Shown piece by piece: positions 41,726 to 50,482 of a stretch of DNA of 64,000 nt (position 1 is the stretch's first letter; each line of letters starts with the position of its first letter). Under the pieces are notes generated by a model that worked only from the letters and a program-made list of their open reading frames with translations, was not told the DNA's origin and searched no databases. This DNA comes from Tsuneonella aeria (lineage in GTDB: Bacteria; Pseudomonadota; Alphaproteobacteria; Sphingomonadales; Sphingomonadaceae). The stretch spans positions 1,934,001 through 1,998,000 of the forward strand of contig NZ_WTZA01000001.1 of the NCBI RefSeq assembly GCF_009827495.1, in the 5' to 3' direction. The position numbers and the translations under genes were made by a program.

Positions 41726-43038
41726 GGCAGGTCCTTTCCCTGCGCGCCCGCCCGCGCTAGGCGGCGGAAACACGCGAGAGTGAGTACGGTGAAAAATGCG
41801 ATTTGCGCTAGACCGGCGCCGATCAGGCCCAGGACGTGCAATCCGGGCAAGATCACCAGCGCGAAAGCGATCGTCGCCAAGATGTACGCATGGAAGATTG
41901 CGATCGGCCCGTCGAAGGCCTGGACGTACATCGAATAGGTCGCGCTGAGCAGCTGAATGCCGGCGGCGGCGAATAGGAGGACGAGGATCGCATGCCCGGC
42001 GCGGAATTCCTCGCCGAACAGCAGGCCAAGCGCGAGCCCGCCGAACACCGCCGCCCCCGCGACCAGCACCGTGGTGATGGCGAAGGTGACGAGGACGATG
42101 CGCCGGAGCACGCGTTTTGCACCTTCGAAATTGCGCTGCGCGGCCAGGGTCGCCAGCTCGGGAAACAGGACGCTCGCATAGATCTGCACGAATTTGCGCA
42201 GGATGCCGGCAAGCTGCCGCGCGACGTTGTAGATGCCTGCTGCCTCTACCGAGACGACGAGCCCGATGAGCGGCACGTCCCCGTTCATGCGGATCGTGTC
42301 GAGCGATCCGGTGGCCCACGTGCTGCCGCAGTAGGCCGCGAACTCGTTCCGGTCGGCACTCGGCGTCGAAAGACCGCTGGACCGCGGACGCATCCCGCGT
42401 CGGTGCAGGATCGCGAGCGCACCGCCGAGCTGGAGAACCGAAGGCAGCGCGATCGCGATCGCCGCCAACGCTCCGTAGGCGATGAATGGCGCATCGATCC
42501 ACCAGAGCAGGGCGGCGCCGGCGAATTGAACGATCGCGGCGCCGACCTGGATCGCGCCAAGGGCGTCGAACCGGTCGAACGCGCGGAACACGCCCTCGCT
42601 GGTGCGATAACCCTGAAAGGCGAGGCTGGCCGCGACGATCAGCGCGGCAGATCTCGCGGACGGAGGGACGCCGACGAGCCCGGCCATGAACAAAACCGCC
42701 GCGCCCGCGACCAACGCGGCGCAAACAGCGCTTGCGGTGTCGGCTGCGAGACCCATGCCCACGATGCGCTCGAACCGCGGGCGGTCGTCGGCGTGGAGCG
42801 CAGCCATGCCCAGCTTGATGACCGGCTGCTGGGTCGCGAAGGTGAACAGCCCGGCGACGAGCAGCGCGCTCGTCTGGAGAAGTGCGTAGGTTCCGAATTC
42901 CTGCAGCGAAAGCGCGCGCGAATTGATCGCCACCGCGCCCAGCGTCAGCGCCGCGGCGGCGCCGCTGCCGCCGCCCAGTAGCGCGAGATTACGGATCACG
43001 CGGCGCTTCCGCGAAATGGCGGGTGCGGCGTCGCTCAT
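41722..43038 (-). CDS. Wzx-type oligosaccharide flippase
   Basis: A 438-residue integral membrane protein with about twelve predicted helices and few charged residues between them, belonging to the polysaccharide-transport MOP superfamily (RfbX/Wzx). It opens RKRRVIRNLALLGGGSGAAAALTLGAVAINSRALSLQEFGTYALLQT and contains GIYNVARQLAGILRKFVQIYASVLFPELATLAA, typical of the family. It moves the lipid-linked repeat unit across the inner membrane. The ATG at 43038 overlaps the stop of the GT4 gene, and its own stop overlaps the methyltransferase start. Confidence 0.92.
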   Translation of the reverse strand: MSDAAPAISRKRRVIRNLALLGGGSGAAAALTLGAVAINSRALSLQEFGTYALLQTSALLVAGLFTFATQQPVIKLGMAALHADDRPRFERIVGMGLAADTASAVCAALVAGAAVLFMAGLVGVPPSARSAALIVAASLAFQGYRTSEGVFRAFDRFDALGAIQVGAAIVQFAGAALLWWIDAPFIAYGALAAIAIALPSVLQLGGALAILHRRGMRPRSSGLSTPSADRNEFAAYCGSTWATGSLDTIRMNGDVPLIGLVVSVEAAGIYNVARQLAGILRKFVQIYASVLFPELATLAAQRNFEGAKRVLRRIVLVTFAITTVLVAGAAVFGGLALGLLFGEEFRAGHAILVLLFAAAGIQLLSATYSMYVQAFDGPIAIFHAYILATIAFALVILPGLHVLGLIGAGLAQIAFFTVLTLACFRRLARAGAQGKDLP

Positions 43039-44198
43039 CCGCGTGCCGCTTTCCGGCCCGTCATCGCGTCGTAGGCATCTTCGTAAGCCCCGACGACGTC
43101 GTCCGCGCGGAAAGTCCGGCTGGCAATCGCCGCCCCGTTGGCGCCGAGAACGGCGGCGCGTGCGGGATCGGCGCACAGCGCGGCGATTTCCGCAGCCATC
43201 TCGCGCGAGCAGCCGACGGGGAACACCGCGCCCGCCTCCAGTCCCGGCTGCAGGAGCATTTCCCGGGCGGAGGCGACGTCGGTGCTGACGACCGGCCGGG
43301 CGCACGCCATCGCCTCGATCATCGTGCGCATCAGTCCTTCGTAGCGCGATGCCACGCACACCACCGATGCGCGTGCATACAGTGCCGCGATATCGCGGCG
43401 ATGGCCGAGGAACCGTACCGCATCGCCCATCGGCGCAGCCAGCGTTCGGCACTCTGCGGCGTAATCGTCGACGTCCGGCTCGAAGTCGCCGACGAGCCAC
43501 GATTCGATACCCGCTGCGGCCAGGATCGGCGCGACTACCTGGAGGAGTTCGCGCTGGCCCTTCTTCGCGCAGACCACGCCCGAAACCAGCACGACCGGCG
43601 GCGTTTCGAGAGGCGGGGGGGCAGGGGCAAAGCGCGCGGGATCCACGATCGAGTAGGTCACCGACGACTTGGCCTCGATCCCCGGCACGATGGCGGCCCA
43701 TCGCGCAAGCATGTCCGCGGACAGGAAAAAGATATGATCGGCCATTCCGAACACGCGGCGATAGCGCGCCGCCGGCGGCGGCCGGTCCGGCCCGATCGTG
43801 TCACGGATGTTAAGCGCCAGGCGCACTCCGGCGATCGTGCGAACGGCGGGCAGGCACAGCTGGAAGGCGAGCGGATCGTTGGCGTGGACGATCCGTGCCC
43901 CAGTCTCCGTCAGCACCGCGCGCACGGCGCGGAAATAGCGCCAGTAGGTACGCAGCGTGGCGAACGGAGCGTTGGTGATGCCGCGGCTGGCGTCCTCGGG
44001 CACGATCCGGATATCGACACCAGCGTCGCGCCAGCGGGCCACGGCCGGGCTCTCGCGGTTCGTAACGACGACGGGACGATACCCGTGCATGCCGCGGACG
44101 ATCTCGCCGATACTCGCGATGCCGCCGTTCGCGGCCTTCCCGGTCTGGAGGGCGACGACGACGACGACGGGCAGATCGAGGCGATCCCGGCCCGTCAT
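43035..44198 (-). CDS. Glycosyltransferase family 4
   Basis: A 387-residue GT4 enzyme. The N-terminal domain has VVVVVALQTGKAANGGIASIGEIVRGMHGYRPVVVT and ARIVHANDPLAFQLCLP; the donor domain has VLVSGVVCAKKGQRELLQVV and CVASRYEGLMRTMIEAMACARPVVSTDVASAREMLL, the GT4 signature. The sugar it adds is unknown. The ATG at 44198 overlaps the stop of the upstream GT4 gene by four bases; the frame is open far upstream in antisense to nothing relevant and should not be extended. Confidence 0.88.
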   Translation of the reverse strand: MTGRDRLDLPVVVVVALQTGKAANGGIASIGEIVRGMHGYRPVVVTNRESPAVARWRDAGVDIRIVPEDASRGITNAPFATLRTYWRYFRAVRAVLTETGARIVHANDPLAFQLCLPAVRTIAGVRLALNIRDTIGPDRPPPAARYRRVFGMADHIFFLSADMLARWAAIVPGIEAKSSVTYSIVDPARFAPAPPPLETPPVVLVSGVVCAKKGQRELLQVVAPILAAAGIESWLVGDFEPDVDDYAAECRTLAAPMGDAVRFLGHRRDIAALYARASVVCVASRYEGLMRTMIEAMACARPVVSTDVASAREMLLQPGLEAGAVFPVGCSREMAAEIAALCADPARAAVLGANGAAIASRTFRADDVVGAYEDAYDAMTGRKAARG

Positions 44199-45364
44199 GC
44201 GTGCCGCGCCAACTCCTCGAGGTAGATCGCGTCGAGATCGGCGACGCATCGCTGCATGCCAAATACGCTGCCTTCGACCCGGGCCAGCCAGTCGGCCGCG
44301 TCCGGCGCGGGGCGCGCCAGGATCGCGGCGATCCGGTCCGCCCATGCCTGGGTCCCCACATCGAGCGAAAGCAGTGTCACCGCCCCGTTGATCACGATGA
44401 CCTCGTGCGGCATATTCTCGGGCATGATCACCGGGGTGCCGCCCGCCTGCGCCTCGAGCACGACGATCCCCAGGCCTTCGCTGAACGAAGGGAATACGAA
44501 GATATCGAACAGCGCCATGAAAGCGGGGATGTCGTCCGTGCCGCCGGCGAAGCGCACCCTTTCGGCAATGCCCAGCCGATCGACCTGCGCGCGCACGTCC
44601 GCTTCGAGCGGACCCATGCCGACGAGGACCAGCACGTCGTCCGGCTGGTCTTTCGCATAGGCGGCGAAGGTATCGATGAGGAACGTGTGGTTCTTCTGCG
44701 AGGCGAAGCGGCCGACATGGCCAAGCACCTTCGCGTTGCCTGGAATGGCGAGATCGGCGCGCAAGGCGCGGGCGCGTTCGGGGGCGCCGTGAAATTTCGA
44801 ATAGTCGAAACCGTAGAGCAGGATCGTGCAGTCCTCGCGGGCGCGCCAGCGGGGGCCGGCGCACTGCTCCATCGCCATCTCGCTGATTGCGACCCGTCGC
44901 GTGGACGCCACCGCCGCGATCGACGTACCCACGACTTCGCGAACCTTGTGCCGCAGTTCCTGGTAGTTCGCCCCCTGGCTCTGCGCGGCGTGGTTGTGCA
45001 GGATGCGCACCGGCACCCCGGCGCTCGCCGCGACGGCCAGCACCGGGCCGGCCACGATCGAGTCCACGTGGACATGGATCGCGGCAAACGGACCTTCGCG
45101 GCGGAGAAACGCCCTGAGGTCGGCCAGCCACCGCAGCCAGCCGCGCACCGGCAGCGTGTGGATCGCCACCCCGGCTGCACGCACCTTGCCTTCGTACGGC
45201 CCGATCTCGTCCTGCATCAGCACGACCTCGTGCCGCACCGGCCCGTCTTTGCTGTTGGCGAAGATATGGGTCAGCCACGTCTCGATGCCGCCGCGGGGCA
45301 GCCACTTGAGCACGTGCAGGACGCGGGGTCGCGCATCCGCTTTGGAATCGGCAGTTTCGGTCAT
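44195..45364 (-). CDS. Glycosyltransferase family 4
   Basis: A 389-residue GT4 enzyme of the EpsF/Cps-type: VLHVLKWLPRGGIETWLTHIF at the start, IHVHVDSIVAGPVLAVAASAGVPVRILHNHAAQSQG in the acceptor domain, then VLGHVGRFASQKNHTFLIDTFAAY and FVFPSFSEGLGIVVLEAQAGGTPVIMPE in the donor domain. The sugar it adds is unknown. It lies 10 bases downstream of the Wzy-like gene and is the first of the four ATGA-coupled genes. Confidence 0.9.
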   Translation of the reverse strand: MTETADSKADARPRVLHVLKWLPRGGIETWLTHIFANSKDGPVRHEVVLMQDEIGPYEGKVRAAGVAIHTLPVRGWLRWLADLRAFLRREGPFAAIHVHVDSIVAGPVLAVAASAGVPVRILHNHAAQSQGANYQELRHKVREVVGTSIAAVASTRRVAISEMAMEQCAGPRWRAREDCTILLYGFDYSKFHGAPERARALRADLAIPGNAKVLGHVGRFASQKNHTFLIDTFAAYAKDQPDDVLVLVGMGPLEADVRAQVDRLGIAERVRFAGGTDDIPAFMALFDIFVFPSFSEGLGIVVLEAQAGGTPVIMPENMPHEVIVINGAVTLLSLDVGTQAWADRIAAILARPAPDAADWLARVEGSVFGMQRCVADLDAIYLEELARHA

Positions 45365-45374
45365 CGGGTTTCCG

Positions 45375-46913
45375 TCAGGTCGGTCGGGGCGCGCGGATAA
45401 CCCGCCGAGCCTGCGCTTTCGGGGCTAGTAGTGCCTGGGGATAGAACAGGGCGATGATCCCCATCAGGACCGCGAGCGTAATCATGTTTTGCTGGAAGGC
45501 GACCAGCTCGTCCGTTCCCACCCCGAATTGCGTGGCGATGAGGACGAAGAGCGTGATGACCAGCCCGTTCGAGGCATTACGGTTGTACACCTCGTACATA
45601 CGCCGGAGGACATAGCCGTATAGCGCAAAGATCACGACTATCCCGGGGATGTGGAAGTTCCAGAACGCCTCCGCGACGGAGCCGATCGGGATCGACGTGC
45701 CTTCCACCGATTCGTTGAGGAAATGCTGGGCATAGAGCGATCCCGGCCCGCGCGGCTTGTCCTCCCAAACCGCTCGCGGCACCATCGCTAATATCGCGCC
45801 GGTGTAGGTATAACCGAGCATCGGACCCGTCGTGCGCATCCCGTCCGCGACCACCGGCACCGCGCCGGACAGCGCCTGGCGCAGGTTGAACTCTTCCTGC
45901 GAGCGTTCGAGCACCGACTGCAGGCTGGAATCCTGCGCGGCTTCCACAACCGTCGTTCCGCTCAGGCCGGCGGTGCGGATGAGATTCAGCGCGCCGAATG
46001 ACAGGAACGCGACCGGCACCAGCACTACGGCCAGTCGCCACGGCACACGCCGCGCCGACAGGGCCCAGCCCAGCCCGACCGTCACGAAAACCAGCAGCGT
46101 CGCCGCGCGCGAACCGGCGACGAGGAACTGCTGCGCCGCCACCAGCGGCAGAAGAGCCAGAAACAGCGGGCTGCGCGCATCCTGCGGCCGCATGCAGATC
46201 CACAGAAGCAGCGACAGCGCGCCAATGTCGAACAGCGCGAGCAGCGGCCCGAGCCCTGCCAGCGCGCGAAACCGACCGTAGGCGAGCTCCATCACGTGAT
46301 CGACCAGGCCGCCGCGGGTCTGGATGAAGATCGCAACGCCGATGAAGTTCACCAGGATCACCCCGACCAGGATCGACCGCAGCCGCCGCGTGTCGACATT
46401 CGCCAAGATCGAAACTGGGCGGCCGGACCTCTGGCGGACGAAGGCGAACCCGCTGTAGAGCGCGATGAGCGAGAGGATCTGCAGCAGGTGATATTTCGTG
46501 ACGGCCCACCAGATCTCGCCGCTCGATTCCCAGCCGAGCGAAGTGAAATACGGGGCCTGCAGCGGCTGGCCCGAAGCAAGGCCGGCATACCCGCCGAAAT
46601 TGTCGATCAGGTTCGGCAGCGTGGTCAGCAGCGGCCACACCACCACGGCGATGATCAGCGGGTGCAGGATGCCGGCCGGGTGCCGGGCGAGCACCACCAG
46701 CGGCGCGACGCGCATGAGGTCGTAGATCAGCGCGGTGAGCACGGCAAAGACGAACCCGTTGCCGCCGGTCACCCCGTTGAACAGGGCCTGCAGCAACTGC
46801 GGCACCGCGCCCGTAAGCAGCAGGAACACTAGCACCGCGGCCTGGAACAGGCGCGGCACCGTTTCGCCCTTGACGGTTCGCCGCATGGCGTGACTCTGCG
46901 ACCGGTCGGACAT
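45375..46913 (-). CDS. Wzy-type oligosaccharide repeat-unit polymerase
   Basis: A 512-residue membrane protein with about eleven to twelve predicted helices and a large periplasmic loop (about 285-385) containing LSGTTVVEAAQDSSLQSVLERSQEEF and VPRAVWEDKPRGPGSLYAQHFLNES, the pattern of oligosaccharide repeat-unit polymerases (EpsG/Wzy-like). It would join flipped repeat units on the periplasmic face. Two starts are possible: ATG 46913, one base after the upstream stop, and ATG 46934, overlapping that gene by 20 bases. It precedes the GT4-GT4-Wzx-methyltransferase chain. Confidence 0.85.
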   Translation of the reverse strand: MSDRSQSHAMRRTVKGETVPRLFQAAVLVFLLLTGAVPQLLQALFNGVTGGNGFVFAVLTALIYDLMRVAPLVVLARHPAGILHPLIIAVVVWPLLTTLPNLIDNFGGYAGLASGQPLQAPYFTSLGWESSGEIWWAVTKYHLLQILSLIALYSGFAFVRQRSGRPVSILANVDTRRLRSILVGVILVNFIGVAIFIQTRGGLVDHVMELAYGRFRALAGLGPLLALFDIGALSLLLWICMRPQDARSPLFLALLPLVAAQQFLVAGSRAATLLVFVTVGLGWALSARRVPWRLAVVLVPVAFLSFGALNLIRTAGLSGTTVVEAAQDSSLQSVLERSQEEFNLRQALSGAVPVVADGMRTTGPMLGYTYTGAILAMVPRAVWEDKPRGPGSLYAQHFLNESVEGTSIPIGSVAEAFWNFHIPGIVVIFALYGYVLRRMYEVYNRNASNGLVITLFVLIATQFGVGTDELVAFQQNMITLAVLMGIIALFYPQALLAPKAQARRVIRAPRPT

Positions 46914-46914
46914 C

Positions 46915-47589
46915 TTAGGCCGCGACTGCTGCATCCAGAATCACGTTCCAGGAATTGAGGCGGGTGGCCACCCGCTGATGCAGCCAGTTTCGAACCGGCG
47001 GGACTACCGAGGCGATCCTGACGATACGCGAACCCGTGGTCATCGGTTCGACACGGGTCGCGATCTCGGAGAAGCCAGCGACCTTCGCGAGGTTCCCGAA
47101 GATGAGCGGCGTCCAAGTGTAGAGATGCATGTCGTCGTTGGGCCGCCACGAGGACTGCCGCGGATCACGCGGATTTTCACCGGGGACGACGAGGCGGACG
47201 CGTCCGCCCGGGCGCACCACTCGGACGATCTCTCGAAGTATGCTTGCCGGCGATTCCGTGTGCTCGATGGCATGGAAGCTGATTGCACGGTCGACGCTGT
47301 CGGTCGGAAGATCGGCAAGGTCGGTATAGACTTCGATCCCGGCTTTCGAGGCCAGCGCACCGGCCTCGGTGCCGATCTCCACGCCGACGCGGCGCGCTGC
47401 CGGCGTGCGCGAGAGCACACCTCCTGTCCCGCACCCGAAGTCCAGGACCGTATACTCATCTCCACCGATATCGGAGAAAAGCGCCGCGCGCATCGCCTGC
47501 ACCCGGTCGGATGCGGCTCCCGTACGCTGGTCGAGATAAGCCTTTCCAGCTTCGTCGCAATAATTCGATTGAGCATCTGCGTAACTCAT
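46915..47589 (-). CDS. Class I SAM-dependent methyltransferase
   Basis: A 224-residue methyltransferase: [26 protein letters not shown] (motifs I and II), [36 protein letters not shown], and a [21 protein letters not shown] stretch in which the aromatic residues probably shape the substrate pocket. The ATG at 47589 has AAGG eight bases upstream. It is divergent from the UDP-GlcA decarboxylase gene with 136 bases between, and it leads the minus-strand run that goes on to wzy, the glycosyltransferases and wzx. The likely target is a sugar hydroxyl or carboxyl group. Confidence 0.87.
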   Translation of the reverse strand: MSYADAQSNYCDEAGKAYLDQRTGAASDRVQAMRAALFSDIGGDEYTVLDFGCGTGGVLSRTPAARRVGVEIGTEAGALASKAGIEVYTDLADLPTDSVDRAISFHAIEHTESPASILREIVRVVRPGGRVRLVVPGENPRDPRQSSWRPNDDMHLYTWTPLIFGNLAKVAGFSEIATRVEPMTTGSRIVRIASVVPPVRNWLHQRVATRLNSWNVILDAAVAA

Positions 47590-47664
47590 CGTGCGCGCCT
47601 TACCCATCGCTACGCATACTAGGCAAGCAATCAAAACAAGGCGATCCCGCTATCGTCGTTGCCT

Positions 47665-47682
47665 AAAGGCCGCGGCCTTTTT
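47665..47682 (+). terminator. Terminator-like hairpin in the leader of the UDP-GlcA decarboxylase gene
   Basis: AAAGGC-CGCG-GCCTTT with five T (47678-47682) forms a compact intrinsic-terminator-like stem 43 bases before the start codon of the decarboxylase. The only plus-strand transcripts it could stop are those that begin in the 75 bases upstream, within the divergent promoter region. A 7-bp inverted repeat, TAGGCAA (47620-47626) with TTGCCTA (47659-47665), ends at the base where the stem begins and could compete with it. Confidence 0.5.
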
Positions 47683-47725
47683 ATGGGCCTCGCTTCAAGT
47701 TCCAAGAAAACAGGCGATTTCCCCG

Positions 47726-48685
47726 ATGCCCCAGTCCCGCAATGCCTACGGTCGCAAGCGCGTGCTGGTCACGGGGGGCGCGGGATTCCTGGGGTCGCAT
47801 CTCATCGACCGGCTGCTCGCCCGCGGCGACGAAGTGCTGTGCGTCGACAACCTGTTCACCGGCGACAAGCGCAATCTCGACCACCTGGCGGGGGAACCGC
47901 GGTTCGAGTTCATGCGCCACGACGTGTGCTTCCCGCTCTATGTCGAGGTGGACGAGATCTGGAATCTCGCCTGCCCGGCGAGCCCCGTTCACTACCAGCA
48001 CGACCCGGTCCAGACCACGAAGACCAGCGTGCACGGTGCGATCAACATGCTCGGGCTCGCCAAGCGACTCAATTGCCGCATTTTCCAGGCCTCCACCAGC
48101 GAGGTATATGGCGATCCGGCGGTCCATCCGCAGACCGAGGGGTACTGGGGCAACGTCAACCCGATCGGCATCCGTTCGTGCTACGACGAGGGCAAGCGCT
48201 GCGCCGAGACGCTGTTCTTCGACTATCATCGCCAGCACGGGCTCGACATCAAGGTCGCGCGTATCTTCAACACCTACGGCCCGCGGATGCATCCGTCAGA
48301 CGGACGGGTGGTGTCGAACTTCATCATCCAAGCGCTGCGCGGCGAGGACATCACGATCTACGGTGAAGGCGAACAGACCCGCAGCTTCTGCTATGTTGAC
48401 GATCTTGTGTCCGGTTTCCTCGCGCTGATGGACAGCGAACCGGGCTTTCCCGGGCCGGTCAATCTCGGCACACCGCGCGAATTCACGATTCGCCAGCTGG
48501 CCGAAATGGTGATTAAGCAAACCGGCTCGAAATCGAAGCTGGTATTCCAGCCGCTCCCGCAGGACGACCCCCTGCAGCGCAAGCCCGACATCTCGCTGGC
48601 GCGCGAGAAGCTGGGCTGGGAACCGCAGGTCCGCCTTGAGGACGGACTAGCGAAGACGATTAATTATTTCAGGGGGCTGGCCTGA
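47726..48685 (+). CDS. UDP-glucuronate decarboxylase (UDP-xylose synthase)
   Basis: A 319-residue short-chain-dehydrogenase-type enzyme: [15 protein letters not shown] near residue 17, [44 protein letters not shown]-x-x-x-K in SCYDEGKR, and [20 protein letters not shown]. These are diagnostic of UDP-xylose synthase. It converts UDP-glucuronate into UDP-xylose, using the product of ugd at 23288. The ATG at 47726 fits the family start. It is followed after 5 bases by a methyltransferase gene. Confidence 0.94.
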   Translation: MPQSRNAYGRKRVLVTGGAGFLGSHLIDRLLARGDEVLCVDNLFTGDKRNLDHLAGEPRFEFMRHDVCFPLYVEVDEIWNLACPASPVHYQHDPVQTTKTSVHGAINMLGLAKRLNCRIFQASTSEVYGDPAVHPQTEGYWGNVNPIGIRSCYDEGKRCAETLFFDYHRQHGLDIKVARIFNTYGPRMHPSDGRVVSNFIIQALRGEDITIYGEGEQTRSFCYVDDLVSGFLALMDSEPGFPGPVNLGTPREFTIRQLAEMVIKQTGSKSKLVFQPLPQDDPLQRKPDISLAREKLGWEPQVRLEDGLAKTINYFRGLA

Positions 48686-48690
48686 CTGCC

Positions 48691-49506
48691 ATGAGCGCCG
48701 CGCTAACAAACGAATGTCCGGCCTGCGGGGCTGCCGCGCAATTCCCCGGCGATCATCGGATCGCGCACTGCAAGGGTTGCTCTCATCGCTGGATGCCGAT
48801 GACTCAGGCGGAACAGACCCGCGCGGAACTGGCCATCTACACGCGCGAATACGCCGGTTACCGCCAAGATGGGGCTCTGGATGCCAATTTCGATCGACTG
48901 ATCAGCGAGGCGCTCGTCCCGCAAATGGTGCCGGGCTCTGTCATTCTCGACGTGGGTTGCGGCGGCGGGGCGTTCTTGGCTGCGGCCCAGCGAGCAGGGC
49001 TGTCAGCCAGCGGCCTCGACATTTCGGAAGAGGCGGCGCAGCTCGTGCGCGATCGAGGTTACGCTGCCAGCGCGGGCGATTTCACGCAGACCGATGGACA
49101 GCCTGCAGTGGGCGTGATCACGATGTGGGACGTTCTGGAACACCTCAGGACGCCGCACGATTTCCTCGATGCAGCCGTCCGGCGGCTGACGCCCAACGGG
49201 ATCTTCGTAGCTAAGGTCCCGACTTACGGAGCGCTTTCAGTCGTGCTGTCGGACCGGATTGCCCGCTTGCGCCGCGTGCTGCTCGGCGCGCCAGACCATG
49301 TCCAGTACTACACCCGCGACTCCCTAAGGGCTCTGTTCGATCGATCGGGTTTGCAGGTCGTTGAATGGCGCGAGCTTCCCGGCGGGATCCGCACCGCGCC
49401 CAAAACTGGTGGCTTTCGAAAGAAAATCGCGCGGCGGACCAAGTCCGCGATCGCCGCCATTTCGGGCGAAAGCAATATGCTGGTCGTGGCGCGGAACGGT
49501 ACGTAG
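48691..49506 (+). CDS. SAM-dependent methyltransferase with N-terminal zinc ribbon
   Basis: A 271-residue protein. A short zinc-ribbon-like segment with C9-x-x-C12 and C27-x-x-C30 (CPACG and CKGC) precedes a class I methyltransferase: VILDVGCGGGAFLAAAQRAG (motif I), GLDISEEAAQLV, TMWDVLEHLRTPHDFL and NGIFVAKVPTYG. The same arrangement is common in polysaccharide loci, in proteins that methylate a sugar or a terminal phosphate. Substrate unknown. It follows the decarboxylase gene by 5 bases and converges with the formyltransferase gene. Confidence 0.87.
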   Translation: MSAALTNECPACGAAAQFPGDHRIAHCKGCSHRWMPMTQAEQTRAELAIYTREYAGYRQDGALDANFDRLISEALVPQMVPGSVILDVGCGGGAFLAAAQRAGLSASGLDISEEAAQLVRDRGYAASAGDFTQTDGQPAVGVITMWDVLEHLRTPHDFLDAAVRRLTPNGIFVAKVPTYGALSVVLSDRIARLRRVLLGAPDHVQYYTRDSLRALFDRSGLQVVEWRELPGGIRTAPKTGGFRKKIARRTKSAIAAISGESNMLVVARNGT

Positions 49507-49575
49507 CGATAGCTCCGGTGTCTGGCGCTCTGAGCCGGCTGCTAGCAGATCTCTAAGCAATCCCCGCTTGAGTTC

Positions 49576-50355
49576 TCAAGCGCTCGCACGCCGGGTGGCG
49601 AACAGCGTATTTGAATCCGGATCGGCTAGATCCGTCAGGATCGACCGATCGACCAGCGTCAAATGAGCGCCTTCGTGATTGATGTGAGCTCCGTCGTAAG
49701 GCGGAAACCAGAAGGCCCGAATTTTTCGGCGGACATCGTCGGTGTCGAAGTCGATCTCCTTCATCGCCTCCAGTTCCTTCCGCGTCACATATCGGCCGCC
49801 GCAATTCTCGCTTGTGGGGAGTAAGCGGGGGTCGGCTGCGAGGTCGGACCAGAGCCGTAACGCCTGACGTTCGAGGGCTTCCATGCTTTTCGCCTCGAGG
49901 CTCCGCGCAGTCTCTTCCTCAAGGTCCATTGGAAACCGGTCGACGGCGATGATCGGGCCGGTGTCGATCTCCTCGTCCACGTAGTGCGCGCTGACCCCCC
50001 ATTCGGCCAGATCGTCGAGAATGGCGCAGTTGTAACCGCCGACTCCCTTGTAATCGGGGAGGGGGGCCGGGTGGAAATTGATGAAGCCCAGCCGCGGGCG
50101 ATCGAGAAGCGCGCCGCGCAGCTTGCGCCAGTATAGCACGGACAGGCCGAGATCGAATTCCAGGGTCCCGTCTTCCGCCGCGGCCAATGCCTCTTCGAAC
50201 TCGTACAACGGAAGCCCCAGCCTCTGTGCGAGGTCGGTGGTCGGCGAAGACTCGAACTGCGAATCGGTAAGCACGCCGACGACCGTCACCCGGTCGTCGT
50301 GCGCCATCCGCTCCAGAAGACGGGCGGCGACCGGCTTGCGGCCCAAAAAGAGCAC
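49576..50355 (-). CDS. Formyltransferase family protein, probable amino-sugar N-formyltransferase
   Basis: A 259-residue enzyme with the formyltransferase fold. The catalytic triad is intact: N93-x-H95 in INFHPAPLPDYKG and D131 in EEIDTGPII, with the same 36-residue H-to-D gap as methionyl-tRNA formyltransferase. It lacks the tRNA-binding C-terminal OB domain, and an alternative C-terminal part (about 190-259, DTDDVRRKIRAFWFPPYDGAHI) is like that of sugar formyltransferases such as those that act on 4-amino-4,6-dideoxy sugars. The start is GTG 50355, behind a full GGAGGTGAT that also contains an in-frame stop. It could formylate the 4-amino sugar made by the PglF/PglE-like pair. Confidence 0.85.
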   Translation of the reverse strand: MLFLGRKPVAARLLERMAHDDRVTVVGVLTDSQFESSPTTDLAQRLGLPLYEFEEALAAAEDGTLEFDLGLSVLYWRKLRGALLDRPRLGFINFHPAPLPDYKGVGGYNCAILDDLAEWGVSAHYVDEEIDTGPIIAVDRFPMDLEEETARSLEAKSMEALERQALRLWSDLAADPRLLPTSENCGGRYVTRKELEAMKEIDFDTDDVRRKIRAFWFPPYDGAHINHEGAHLTLVDRSILTDLADPDSNTLFATRRASA

Positions 50356-50363
50356 ACGAATAG

Positions 50364-50372
50364 ATCACCTCC
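50364..50372 (-). promoter_or_regulatory. Full-length Shine-Dalgarno site of the formyltransferase gene
   Basis: On the minus strand GGAGGTGAT, a nearly complete complement of the 16S rRNA tail, lies eight bases before the GTG start codon. It includes an in-frame TGA, which rules out any earlier start. Most genes in this window have much weaker sites, so translation from the poor GTG is probably strong. Confidence 0.75.
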
Positions 50373-50482
50373 CCGATGCTGCAATTCGCGCATGGATGAT
50401 GCGCTCGCGCTATTGCAGAATCCAGTGAGGGTCGGCTTGCTTCGTCCCATATTCCGTGCGCCGCGCCGTTATCGCCCGCGAC

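Noticed and set aside
43035..45305. A 756-codon version of the GT4 gene at 43035
   Set aside because: The upstream extension lies out of frame within the next glycosyltransferase gene; the ATGA overlap at 44198 marks the real start.
20834..50372. Mobile element or genomic island boundaries around the polysaccharide locus
   Set aside because: No transposase, integrase, tRNA or flanking direct repeat was seen; the ugd remnant shows rearrangement but not the mechanism.
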